From: Paragonimus skrjabini miyazakii
Lineage: Eukaryota > Platyhelminthes > Trematoda > Plagiorchiida > Troglotrematidae
Direction of reading: 5' to 3'
Assembly: GCA_014338405.1 (NCBI GenBank)
Contig: JTDE01002860.1
Location: forward strand, 1 to 64,000
Length of the DNA stretch: 64,000 nt
Made by a program: the position numbers and the translations under genes. The notes below the pieces were generated by a model, which worked only from the letters and a program-made list of their open reading frames with translations, had not been told where the DNA came from and did not search any database. Of this stretch, positions 13,029 through 23,799 are shown in pieces. Positions within the stretch are counted from its first letter, which is position 1; each line of letters begins with the position of its first letter.

Positions 13029-13745
13029 GAACACAGTAAGTCTACTTATATCTTCCTTATGAAAATGTCAGGTTTCCGAACCATAGAGCAACACAGAATT
13101 CACACAACAGAACTCATATTATATATCCTTTCTTTCAGCGACAACCGAAGTCTTTTCGACACCGCAGATGATGCAGGATGGCAAAGGCAGCTAGTGCCTT
13201 TACTGTCCTCACTGATATCTCACCAGCAATATTACAAGCTGATGAAATAGTGCTAGTTGTGTGAATGAAAGTGTCCACAGTGTCAAGCGGATTACCTGCA
13301 ATAAAGTCTTGGAGCAGCACTTTGAAGGTACGAAGCGCATTTCGTGCAAACCAGCCCGGTCAATCACCTTGTTCAGCATGATCTACATATCTTCGGTAGA
13401 AAGACTAAGTAAGACAATGTCGTCAGCCTACTCCAGATCAGTCATCTAGCTTTAGAAAGCTCAAAATCCAGCTCACTAAATTTCTCAAGCGCAACTTCCA
13501 GAATGTCGTCCATGAAAAAATTGAACAGGAAGGGAGAGGACGAATACTCTTGACGAACACTACTAAAAATGATGAACGCCAGAGACAGTTAACCATGAAC
13601 TATCACCCTGCTTACAGAGTAGTCACAAAGTGATCTCAACAGATTCGCGTATTCGCTTGGAAATCTCTTGTGAAGAAAGCAGTTCATGAGGACGTTAAGA
13701 GAAGCCTATTCGGCTGCTCGTGCGAACTTAGATTAAACCCAGACT
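13029..13745 (-). mobile_element. RTE-clade LINE fragment, reverse transcriptase
   Basis: The minus strand reads through RTE reverse transcriptase landmarks with scattered stops. FLHKRFPSEYANLLRSLCDY is near 13690-13630, SPFLFNFFMDDILEVALEKF near 13540-13480, ADDIVLLS near 13415, and GLHEMRFVPSKC near 13350. NSVLLYGSET is near 13100 and SRLTVF at about 13035. The frame breaks off where the candidate LTR begins. The YADD box has a stop in place of its tyrosine. This is a second copy of the type at 10198-11700, and degenerate. Confidence 0.88.
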
Positions 13746-13799
13746 CCAAAAACACGAAATTCTTACCAATCGAAGCAATATTTCGCAAAGCACCTGGAC

Positions 13800-15775
13800 A
13801 ACACTTCAACATCTTCCTCTGTTGCGGGATTTCTTCGGGGCAGTAAAACAAATCAGACTATTCCAGCATGTCCACGTGAAGGAACAGGTGAGCCAAGCGC
13901 CGTCTTGTCTTAGTTACATTTTTACCAACGAAGTTGACATAATAAACAACCTAAATAGCACAGCTCTACTTGGTCACAGTGATCACGGGATAATTAAGAT
14001 ATCTACACGGAGCTAGGTTTAACAAAAGGCAAATTTCACACAAATGAAGATACATATTAACAAGGTTGACTGGCCTCGTTCGTTTACCAAACCCAACCTA
14101 AAGAATCCCTAACAGCTCATTGTTAAAGAAATCTCCGATGTCGTCAACAACCACGATCCAGTAAAGTATCCCGAACTTACAGAAAACCAAGGCGTCTACA
14201 GAATACAACCAAACATTTGATCACATTGAAACGTTCAGCCTGGAACAGATACCAATTAGAACAAAGTGAACTTGCGTGCGCTGAGTGTCACGTAGCGCGA
14301 GCGTGCCACCGCTGTCATCAGAAAAGATCGGTTTTGCTATCAGCGCGGTTTAGTTCAAAAGCTGAACGGAACGCCTAATCTCTCCTACAGTGAAGACGCG
14401 GCACGCAACCCCTGGTGGATTTACCAATACAGATTTAGAAGCGGCCAATACTCTGGGTAGATAGTAATTGTGTATAACCTCAAACCATGAACAACTTTTG
14501 AGTGTACAGGCGGAAACACAAATGAATTAACTCAAAGTTCAGTGTTACACATCAGAATCATATTAATGGACCTACTAATCGATAAATTGCCACACTCAGA
14601 CTTGATATCTCCTGTCATCATGAAAAGTTACGCCACGGAATTAGCCAAAGTGGTCACAGTAGTCTACAACCGCTCTTTGTCAACCTGCTGTCTATCGAAA
14701 GTCTGGAAACACTTCACAATCACACATGTCTTCAGAAGTGAGTGCAGAGGTGATCCAGCAAAATATCGACCAATAGCGTTGCTTTCAGTGGTCTCTAAAG
14801 TAACGGAGGACTTACCAGATGATTCTTTTCGGGTTAAAGTTGAATACCTCGGACTAATCATCAAGAAACAACATGAATTCCGTAGAGAACATACGTGCTT
14901 TAGAAATCTGCTGATTGGTCGTGACTTTCGGGCGAAGACTGCTGACGCGAAGCTGACCTGTTACACAGCTGATCACTCCATATTACTGCGGAAACTCCAC
15001 AAGTATGGCATCGATGGCTGTTCACTCACTTGGCTTGCGGATTATCTAACTGAGCACAGATCAAACGTCGGGGTGAATGAACATTTATCAGAATGGCTCT
15101 CAGCCAAAAGCGGAGTTCCGCAAAGATTCTACATAGGACCCCCGTTGTTCATTACTTCCAAGGATACGAAATTTGGCGGGTCCTAGAGTGCTCAGAAGAT
15201 GTGATAGCCTTACAAAACGATTTGCAATGTTTAAACCAACGGTCCACAGAAAATAACTAGCTGCTTGACGTTAACAAACGCAAATTCATATATTTTAATA
15301 AATGGATTAAAAAGAACACAATCTAACGAGTAATATTCAATACTCAAAGCCCTAACCACTTCCGATAACTTTTCTCAACATATTTGAAGAAGACCATCCG
15401 ATGTGGTTGAAATATTAACTATTACGACTGGTTCGTAACGTTGATGATAAATAGGCGTTCAAATTGCTTGACTGATTTTACACTAAATTTGAAGCGGATA
15501 TTTATTAAAGTCGTGTTTTACTACTCTGAAGTCAAGGCTGAATAGATTGGGAATTTTAAAATGTCACTTGGTGAGCACATATGTGAGAGATAATCTGCGC
15601 AAGATTTCTCGTCACCATTCAAGCCCATTCCCACAAACAATTAGATGTGAATATCTGAGGGAACGTTGTTTCAGTGTATTCTACTTTTTGTTGCTAATGT
15701 GACTGCATGATATCAATTTCACTATGGTTTCGTTTTAGTTACTTCTACTCACTTTTTCAATACACTTTTGAGCAG
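13800..15775 (+). mobile_element. CR1-like non-LTR retrotransposon, degenerate
   Basis: An apurinic-type endonuclease end is seen at 13822-14016 (LFQHVHVKEQVSQAPSCLSY, then FTNE and LGHSDHGII). A 214-codon open frame at 14542-15186 carries the reverse transcriptase. Its landmarks are YRPIALLSVVSKV, QHEFRREHTCFRNLL, YGIDGCSLTWLADYLTEHRS and SGVPQRF. After it, ALQNDLQCLNQ and LLDVNKRKFIYFN follow in other frames. The D and YADD catalytic boxes are missing from the open frame, so the gene is inactive. The tail at about 15560-15775 matches the 3' tail of the second CR1 piece at 20060-20280. Confidence 0.88.
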
Positions 15776-17027
15776 TTCAAGTTAATTTTTTCCCGACCAA
15801 CACATAATCGGGAGCACACAAACACACATCTGTCTCCCTCATATAGGACCCCATGAACACATGTGAATGACGGGAGTAATATTCAGTAGTTTCGGTATAC
15901 GAAACTACAAATAACGGATACATCCTTCGATAGATAACAGCATGTAGCTTCACACACACACACATCCACACCATCTTTTTCATAAGCTTTTTTTTAAGGT
16001 GTGAGCCTTTAGGTTTTATTAGTGTGATAATACTGGTCACTCTACCTTATAAACAATCGGTCAGTAAGTGTGAAGACGACAAAATATTATTGAATGGCAT
16101 CGATATAGTAATTATGATTATGTGGAAACGCACTTAGTACATCATAATGTCAATTGTTGGTACATGCAGAGAGTAGTAGCCTTCGCAAGTGTTTTGTGTA
16201 TGCGAAAAAACGACACTTGCCTTATTCTCACAATTAATCGCAGCACAGTTCTCTCTTATCATCCAGTAAGAAAGGAAGGTTCAGTTTTTGCTTACCATTA
16301 GAGATGAAAGGTTCTTTGTATAATTGCAGTACAACATAGAAACTAACAACCTTGACACTAAGTAACCTAGGAATAGCAAATTCACGTGTTTACGGCTGTA
16401 CCATGCAAAAAGTTTGTTCACATAGCCATAAACAGTCTACTTGACACACGGTGATGACTGCACACGTTTAGCATGTTGTTGAAAATAACAAAATTATTGT
16501 TTGTTTTCTTATATTACAAAGGTTTGTTTTCGGAGACTGATGTACATAAAAACATTTGTGCACTGTGGACAATAACATTCAAAATCAAACGTAAAAATTC
16601 AATTCCGCGATTTAACTGCATGTACATTCCAAAAACACTTATCTCCAAAACTGCTAATTTGTTTATTTGGATGGTTGCCGCATGCAGTTTTAGGACATTG
16701 TAATGTTTGATATGAACCAATGAGATATGACACGAGACTTTTAAACCTCAAAGTATTGTGTTAGATTCACTGGATATATGCAAATATAATAATGCTGACC
16801 TGACGAAGAATGCTCAAAAGCGATTATTCGTCAATGTAGTTCTTTAAGACAATGGGGAATTTTCAAGAGAATAAAATTACTCTGATTTCGTTAGTTTCGG
16901 GCCATTTCCATACTAACTGTTACTCTGATTAATAACACTGAAAGATGGCTTAATAATGTCCAGGTGTTACAAATAAGTAGTCTGGCGGATTAGGTAATTT
17001 AGAAGAAACTCAGTCGTGAACAATCTA
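15776..17027. other. No recognisable feature
   Basis: AT-rich DNA without a readable family match. A CTGACGA box at 16800 resembles a hammerhead core, but the GAAA box and stem I are missing; see the rejected list. Confidence 0.45.
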
Positions 17028-17094
17028 GGCTTCGGCTGGATTCGAACAAGCAACAGAAATAGCATGCCCAAACGCTCCACCGAGATCCTTATAT
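17028..17094 (-). repeat. tRNA-like unit, 5'-degenerate, minus strand
   Basis: On the minus strand a B box (GTTCGAATCC) is followed by AGCCGAAGCC, an acceptor 3' half. Upstream are GGTGGAGCG, a degenerate A box, and GCATGCTATTTCTG. The interior matches the plus-strand unit that starts immediately to its right (GCATGCT.TTTCTG then GTTCGAATCCAG). It has no 5' acceptor strand and no anticodon arm that folds, so it is a tRNA-derived repeat head rather than a tRNA gene. Confidence 0.6.
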
Positions 17095-17174
17095 GGCTTC
17101 GTAGCTCAACCGGTAGAGCGCTTGCCGCGTATGCTCATGCTGTTTCTGATGCTAGTTCGAATCCAGTCGAAGTC
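17095..17174 (+). repeat. tRNA-like unit (SINE head or tRNA pseudogene), plus strand
   Basis: The sequence opens with GGCTTCG and ends with CGAAGTC, a seven-pair acceptor stem with one G-T pair. It has a clear A box (TAGCTCAACCGGTAGAGCGC, containing a good D arm) and B box (GTTCGAATCC). The middle is too long and offers no anticodon stem with a normal loop, so it would not make a working tRNA. Both internal RNA polymerase III promoter boxes are intact. It shares interior and B-box sequence with the minus-strand unit next to it, and the two are divergent. Confidence 0.7.
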
Positions 17175-17930
17175 GCGTTCGCAGTCGAATCGCATCTAAC
17201 TGAACAAGGCTGCAGATAAAATAGTGAACCGTAGCGCGCTCAACAAAGCATGTGCGATCAACCACCGTGTAATTGGCGAGCAAGTCTACAAGGTCAGGTG
17301 GTTTGCTAAATCGAGCTTACAACATATCGAGTGAATAACCCATTCACAAGTGCACGAATTCGTCTGCCGAGTCCGCGTAGATTGTAAGCAGGCTAACGAC
17401 CACACGGTGCATCCGACGTCGTTGTCAGGCCTACTAGTTAGACTAACGATTTAGTCTATGCAGGTATATTTCAGTTTCAACAAACTCCACGGGCACACGC
17501 AGCACCACCGTATATACACATTTTAAAGGCTTGTAAGGGTCTTTTAAGTACAAAAAGTTTGTTTGAAAAACATATGGACTTAAAAACATAAACTGTGTTC
17601 AGCAAGCCTCCGAATCTAATAACTCGTTAAAATAGTCACTAAGTTTCGCCAGTGTAAAGCAATGCAAATTAATGTTGGCCATTTTGTATTCAAAAAGTGA
17701 TCAAGCGTGTCTCACAGTGAACCAACTGGATTTAATGACGACTGGAAACAATGCGCAGATTCTCTTATCAGTCATCTGACAATAAGTCGGGTTGAAGAGT
17801 CAAACCGACAGAATATCTTCAACTGTCACGCGTTCTTGAATGAAAGATCACATACTGAACTGGACCATGATGGGATGAAAAGCAGGAGCATTCTAATGAT
17901 ATCCATTTGCAGTGTGCCGTGACACTGAAA

Positions 17931-18425
17931 ATCGCCTTGTTAAAAACGGTCAAAAACTTCTGTAAATTTTTCGTTTTGTCCACTATTGTCGATAATAACT
18001 GGGTGTTCTAACAGTTTCGCCAAACTCGTTATTCTCGAGCATGCCCGTAAATATGTCAGCTAGTGCCGGGCCTAACGGTGAGCCCATAATTACACCATCA
18101 ATCTGGAGATAAAGCTCACAACTGAGTTGGAAGTGAATGTTGCTAGTACAGTACATTAATAACTCCTTCAGCTCAGTCACAGGTAGGCCGACGTCAATCC
18201 GACGATTTTCAATGTAATCACATGAAAAATGTATTGTTTCGACCATGGGGACATTGGTAAATAGGGACGAAACATCTAAGATTAGTATTTTCTTGTCGGA
18301 TATACTAAGTTTAGAGATAGAGTCAACGAATTCAAATGTGTTTCTCAAACTGTATTTCGTAACTTCTCTCTTAACCAGCTCCAGGACCTCCACAAGCCAC
18401 TGCACAACGGCAAAAAAAGCGGAAG
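17931..18425 (-). mobile_element. Penelope-like element, reverse transcriptase segment (inverted)
   Basis: On the minus strand an open frame reads as a Penelope-like reverse transcriptase: FFAVVQWLVEVLELVKREVT, then ILDVSSLFTNVPMVETI, LPVTELKELL and DGVIMGSPLGPALADIF. It begins after the N-terminal part, so it is 5'-truncated. The frame stops at the point where the catalytic YxDD box should lie (after SYYRQ), and no intact box is visible, so it is dead. It runs on to a segment (PFLTVFNKA region) that is repeated in reverse orientation at the start of the next feature. Confidence 0.9.
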
Positions 18426-18432
18426 ATTTATA

Positions 18433-19290
18433 GAAAGTTTTGATCGTTTTTAACAAGGCGCATACAAACATCGTGTTCACTATGGAACAAGAAACTGATA
18501 ACCGCATGCCATTTTTGGACGTAACACTAGTACGCAGTGTATATAGGAAAAAACCTGAAGTGAGCAATATCTACACTACCGTTTAGTCTGAAACGAGGCC
18601 TTGTACATTGTGCGATAAATAGAACAAACAGAATCTGTACGGAAGATACGATAGAATTGGAGCGAAGCATGTTACTGGATATCCTTTTTAGTAATACCTA
18701 TCCTGAGAAATTTATTACCAGAAACATGCAAGAGAGACCAGTGCACGCCCCAGTAAACACAGATGATAAGAAAAAGATCAATGTAACTTTGCCATTCAAA
18801 GGGGACACATCAGCTGAGCTGATAACGCGCCAACTAACTGATGCGACCGGCATTACCTACTATGCTGCAAGTCCCGTCGTAACGTTCCACTCAAAACGGA
18901 CGGTTCCACTTAATCTAAAATATAATATGCCTAACAGTGCTACCTCTTTTAATGTGTTCATTTGACCGTTCCTGTGGTTCAGCATATATTGGTCACACCA
19001 CTAGGCGTTTATCGGAAAGAATTCGTGAGCAGTGCCCGGTATGGCTTTGCTCCGGAGTAACAAAGAAGATTAACTCATCTATTCTGCCCACCTGGTTGAC
19101 AATGACCGAGACACAGACACGGATAGGGCGTTTCGCATCGTCCATCGTGCTCCCTCCGCCGTGTCACGAAAGATCGAGTGGCGCATCCCGTCTATAGCCG
19201 AGGCGATCGCAGTCCGATTATGTCAACCTGATTTGTGTATTCAAAAACAGTTCGTTCAAACCTTTGGATTAACATGGCCAAACACGCAAA
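18433..19290 (+). mobile_element. Penelope-like element, thumb and GIY-YIG endonuclease segment
   Basis: The plus strand continues the same type of protein in the opposite direction. It has FNKAHTNIVFTMEQETDNR directly before PFLDV and SVYRKKPEVS. Further on are LPFKGDTSAELITRQL (about 18790-18840) and the GIY-YIG type box GSAYIGHTTRRLSERIRE (about 18975-19030). It ends in a shifted frame with AFRIVHRAPS and AEAIAV near 19130-19210. Stops and shifts interrupt it. In an intact element this part follows the reverse transcriptase on the same strand; here the two halves face away from each other. A C-rich tail follows to about 19450. Confidence 0.88.
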
Positions 19291-19501
19291 CTCAACCCAT
19301 GTGACACTTTGATCCCATCCACCCCCAAACTCACCTCAATTAACACTAACCTCCTAAAATCTACATCCCTCATGAGCATAACCACAACAAAGACGTGTTT
19401 GTGTTTTACTTAATCGCCTTACCCTCGTACTATTTTTGATTAATAACTACCCTTACTGTTACTTGGTTTGATATATAATTGTACCAGCCTAAGATGAGGA
19501 T

Positions 19502-19502
<1 letters not shown>

Positions 19503-19539
<37 letters not shown>
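19503..19539. repeat. (TCA)n microsatellite
   Basis: Twelve near-perfect TCA units lie between the Penelope-like tail and the start of the next CR1 piece. It could be the boundary tail of either insertion. Confidence 0.9.
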
Positions 19540-19547
19540 AACAGCCA

Positions 19548-20280
19548 TGAGCCTGATCAAAAGGTACTGTGGCTCGGGCTGCCGTTCACCTCAACAGTGA
19601 CGTGGAATATCTTAAAAGAAAACATTTCTAAGAAGGTTGAGGATTTATCGAAAACAGATCTGTTCGCTGAAACTAAAGTTGTTTTACATGATCTCTACAA
19701 GGACCTTCAATTACTTATTGAAAGTGTTCACAGATGGGCCACTACAGGAATTATCGGGATTAGGAAAACCACCTACCCGGAAAGACTAACAGAATTAGGT
19801 CAAGTCTCAATTAATTAGATACCTCAAAGGAAGCCTAATTCTTATCTACAAAATATTCCACACCCCGGATTATCATTTGCCACATCTACTTCCCCTAAAT
19901 AGGTATGAATGTTTAAGAGATCACTTTCTGAAACTGACCAACGGAACAGACAGATTACTTTGCAGACAGAACTGCTTTACAATTTGTATTTGTTCACAAT
20001 GGGATAACGCACTGTTCAACTTTGTGGTCACTGCTGAATCAGTTGGGAGTTTTACAATATTATTTGATCAGCACATACGTGAGAGATAACCGGCAATATA
20101 AGTTTTAGAGCCGTCTCACAGAGCCGGTCTCACAGGTCATTAACTGAGCATCCCTGATTGAATGTTGTTTCAGTGTTTGTTGCTGATATGATTGCAGTCA
20201 GTAGCTTCGTTGAATTTATCTTCTGTTTAGTTTCATTCACTTTTCTTACACTTAAACACCATCCACTACAATTTTTCACC
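19548..20280 (+). mobile_element. CR1-like LINE, 3'-terminal piece
   Basis: The plus strand encodes the C-terminal end of a CR1-like polyprotein in two frames. The first (to about 19818) has HRWATTGIIG and YPERLTELG. The next (about 19819-20089) has GSLILIYKIFHTPDYHL, HLLPLNRYECLRDHFLKLT and ESVGSFTILFDQHIRER, in the order seen in CR1-type elements. The following tail to about 20280 matches 15560-15775 of the other CR1 copy (GTTGTTTCAGTGT, then TTTGTTGCT and GTTTAGTT). It is strongly 5'-truncated. Confidence 0.82.
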
Positions 20281-20861
20281 AACCAATACAGAGACAGGAA
20301 CGCATGAACAACTATCTTTTTCTATCTTGTAACAACTTATGAGTTTAAGAATATCACTCGCAAGTACGGAAAACTACCAAAAGCCGCTTCCTTACTGACT
20401 TCTACAGGTGAAAATTCCAACGATACTTTAATAAACTCGGGTTTTTCAGAGAAGGTATATTAAGTATAGATGACAGTTTTAAGTAAGTGACTGTCTCGTT
20501 AACGGTGAATGCTTGTCTATACAGAACCAGAAACCAACCCGAGGAGTATTGTCAATAAGAGAAGATGCGAGTGAGCATCGTGAGAACAGTAACCTCAGAA
20601 AGTCTTATTTCCATCAGAATGCTAATATGAATATTGAATGCGTTTAGTTTCCTACCGAAACGATGAACAACACTCATCTGAAAAACAATACAACGAAACA
20701 AACTTGGTCAAGAGGAAACTATAGCCTGAATGGATAGCACTGATTGAGTTAAATGTGTAGTTCAGTTGATAACCGACTTCATTTTTAAAAAACAAGTAAC
20801 GCAAAAAGTTCTAGCAAAAACAGTCACGTTTTCAACTAACTTGAAATATTCAGACTGATGC

Positions 20862-20897
20862 TAATCCAACGTTTCAATTCCTTTGTGGATTCCTCAG
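20862..20897 (-). ncRNA. Degenerate Penelope-type hammerhead ribozyme motif
   Basis: The minus strand reads CTGAGGA, then a short hairpin (ATCC with GGAAT around ACAAA), then GAAAC and GTTGGAT. This is the order of a type I hammerhead core, and the GAAACGTTGG end resembles those reported in Penelope-like elements. The U of the cleavage triplet is replaced by A, and stem I pairing is not evident, so cleavage is unlikely. It lies 1.6 kb right of the Penelope-like element and in opposite orientation to its GIY-YIG half. Confidence 0.4.
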
Positions 20898-21133
20898 CAG
20901 ATTTATGCATTGTCTTGATGCCACGCAGAGAGCAGAGCTGCAATGCAAACAAGGAAACGACTCATCACAGAAAAACTATCAATTATCTCCGGTGAATAAA
21001 AATGACTCTATCTTCAGCTGTACGCACACACACACACAAACAAAACAAACCACCGGAAATACAATGCATTAACTGGGCCTATTCAGTCTCAAAGCCATTA
21101 CCATGTTGGTGTTATATTAATGGACAAAAACAC

Positions 21134-21233
21134 NNNNNNNNNNNNNNNNNNNNNNNNNNNNNNNNNNNNNNNNNNNNNNNNNNNNNNNNNNNNNNNNNNN
21201 NNNNNNNNNNNNNNNNNNNNNNNNNNNNNNNNN
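21134..21233. other. Assembly gap (100 N)
   Basis: Exactly 100 unknown bases, directly followed by a TA repeat. The gap was probably caused by the repeat. Confidence 0.99.

Positions 21234-21281
<48 letters not shown>
21234..21281. repeat. (TA)n microsatellite next to gap
   Basis: About 48 bases of TA repeat adjoining the N run. The true length is unknown because the left side is unresolved. Confidence 0.9.
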
Positions 21282-21287
<6 letters not shown>

Positions 21288-23172
21288 CAGCACGCTTAAA
21301 CCACGTAGAAACAATCCGTCTTGAAGTTGGCTCAACAATGTTGCGGCTCCAGCTACCGATCGTCGCAACAGTCACCATCATCAAAACAACAGTAGAAAGG
21401 TTGATTCGGAAATAGAAATGCTAATGATAAGAACATACTGGAGAAAATACAACGAATTACAAGAGGATGCAGTCCCTTGGATTCAAACAGGCACGACGTT
21501 ACGCCAATTACAGTTTCCACTTTACGATCTAAGCTCGGATTAGTCTACCAAGTAGAGCAGATCGAGATCATTCAAAGACGTCACATTGGTACCATCACGT
21601 TATAGACGTTCAGCAGGTATACGACACACACAGTCCGACAATCGCGAATTGTGCACCTTCAAAATCTAGCGTAACCAAACTGCCAAAGGACATGCGTTGA
21701 TTAACGGCCGCGGTGTAAACATAAGGCCATTAAACATTATGTAGACTAATAAATGGAGGCGAGAATTGTCAAACACAGTAGATTCGTCCATGTTCTTGGT
21801 ACGCTTGGACCACAGGTCGAAACAGACTGTGTGTAAGCATAACAAACCTGTCCTACCAACAACTAGGCAAAGTTCTGACTCCACAGATAAACAAAGTAGT
21901 ACGGCTGACACAGCAATATTCCATTATAAGGACATGGTACTGTCCACGGTCTCGACCGAACTGTTTACGACAAAAGCGTTACAGTATACATTTCAAAGTG
22001 TTGCAATAACGTTTTGCATTTTAGAGATATAACGCACATTTTGTATACACTAGATCGGATGTACGGCTGATTCAACATAATCGGCAGAACGCTATGCAAG
22101 ATACTTTGCGTCAAAAACAATATGTTGAATATAGATAAAACAATGTCATCCGTACGCTCTGTGTTGGCCGATTCACCGTCAGGAAAGCACGATGTATCGA
22201 CAACAGTAACATCAATAAGTGCATTCTTTAGAACACGACAAAGCTGAACAAGAAGAGGAAGAACACAAACTTCTGTCAAAAAGCACTCGAAACGGTGAAC
22301 AACCGAGATACTAGCATATAAACAATCATGCGGCTTTCAGAAGGGGCGAACAACCAGTAAGATAGACAAAACCGACCCTCAGATTCACGCAAACATATAA
22401 TGACAGGTTGGTCCTAGACAGAACAAAAGACGACAAATCAAAACGTCGAAATCGCTAGAGCATGGATGCATATAGTTACTTTTTGAACTGGCAAACATTA
22501 ACGATAGTCAAGTTTGATGTTAAATTGGCACGTACAAACTCAGGAACCATCAAACTTTGATCTGCTAATGAACACTTTAATGACACTCAGACTGTATGTA
22601 TGATAGTACGACACCACCGTAAATTTGACCAATCAACTTCATCATGAAATGGTTGAGAGTATTTACGTCCTTGAGTTCTGATGACGATAAGGAAGTCACC
22701 CATCCAGGATCCCTCAATTCGTGATCAACTATACGATCCTCGGCCAACAGTAGTCGAGAACGGAAACGGAGCATGTGAACACGCCGCAAATGAAAATAGT
22801 CTGGTTCCAAATAGGTCCGTAGCCAAGGCCATTGACGAAACGGAGAGAATCGCACGCGAACAGGAAGATCATGTAGAAGGCACAAACTAAACTGCCGAAG
22901 AAGGGAAAGAGATAGGATACAGGGACTCGTGATCGAAACAATTTCTCTATAAACGTGAAAAGTAGAAATGTGAACGGTACACGGCAATTGGTCTAGATGA
23001 ATTCACTGTGTTCACCATGGATCAACGTTGGGAACTGGCTGCATGGTCAGTCTGAGAAGTTTGAAAATCCTGTGAGGGTTAGCTTTAATAAAAAAACAAT
23101 CTCGGCTGGATATAATGATCGATAGGAGGTAATTTAATAAGACCATGACTTTTTCAAACCAAATATGTAGAA
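21282..23172. other. No firm feature; weak open frames
   Basis: Open frames on both strands (for example 21766-22032 and 22681-22890 plus, 22577-22987 minus) overlap each other and match no known family. If the candidate terminal exon at 23173 is real, one of the plus-strand frames could be an upstream exon, but I see no compelling splice-site pair. Confidence 0.35.
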
Positions 23173-23552
23173 CCTATTGTAAACCATATGCATCCGTCCA
23201 CAGACATTCAAATTCACCTGAACATTCTAGTGCTTGTTCACTGTTGTGCAACACACAGGTTATTTCTACGCCAGATCAAGCTAGAACAGAAGATTGTGGT
23301 AGTCAGTGTGTAACAAACAGAAACGTCAATTACGGTCTGCGTCGGAACTCGTACGAAAATGCACACTTTATGCACAATAAATTGAACAGCTCTAAATATC
23401 TAAACGTTCACTATAGTTGTGAACAGGGTCATTTTTCTGAACAACTCATACACGTTTCTGCCGGAAAACGAAGTCTTTATGCAACTATTGATGGAAATTC
23501 TTCAAGTGTGTACACTTCCATTCTTGTTGAGCAATCGTGTATACAAAAGTAG
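23173..23552 (+). CDS. Candidate 3'-terminal exon of an unrecognised protein
   Basis: An open frame of about 126 codons follows a possible acceptor (CAAATATGTAG at 23162-23172) and ends at TAG 23550-23552. The residue mix is protein-like, rich in Ser, Asn, Cys, Tyr and His, with no hydrophobic segment. Stretches such as VNYGLRRNSYENAHFMHNK and GKRSLYATIDGNSSSVYTS read like a cytoplasmic tail or low-complexity C-terminus. An AATAAA follows 191 bases after the stop. No domain is recognised and no upstream exon is proven, so function is unknown. It could also be a chance frame in AT-rich DNA. Confidence 0.35.
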
Positions 23553-23742
23553 CACACGTCACACTCTACCCAACATCGTCAAATTTGACAGATTTAATCT
23601 TAAAAACATTAAAAGTCGCCAGATTTTATCCCTTGTTTATACTTGTAAGGTTGCTGCATTGGGTTGATTACACAGTTCATATAAATAACATCCAACCTTG
23701 TTCTACGTAAATTGTAATCATTAATGTATTGTTGTATAATCA

Positions 23743-23748
23743 AATAAA
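23743..23748 (+). terminator. AATAAA polyadenylation signal candidate
   Basis: AATAAA on the plus strand 191 bases beyond the stop of the candidate terminal exon at 23173-23552. Such hexamers are common in AT-rich DNA, so its weight rests on the exon call. Confidence 0.3.
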
Positions 23749-23799
23749 TACACTTGATGCTGTCAGTTGGTAGATTGCTGCGCGTGTTAACAAGTTACC

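Noticed and set aside
16798..16836. A further hammerhead ribozyme (CTGACGAAGAATGCTC...)
   Set aside because: The CTGACGA box and a possible stem II are present, but GAAA reads GATT and no stem I pairing exists on either side.
17095..17174. A functional tRNA gene
   Set aside because: The acceptor, D arm and B box are good, but the interior is too long and forms no anticodon stem and loop with T33. It also shares sequence with a second unit beside it, so it is a tRNA-derived repeat or pseudogene.
19503..19539. CRISPR or other array
   Set aside because: It is a simple TCA microsatellite with no spacer structure; the window is eukaryotic.
22577..22987. A 136-codon minus-strand gene overlapping a plus-strand frame at 22681-22890
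   Set aside because: Both strands are open here and neither product is recognisable; at most one can be real and nothing favours either.
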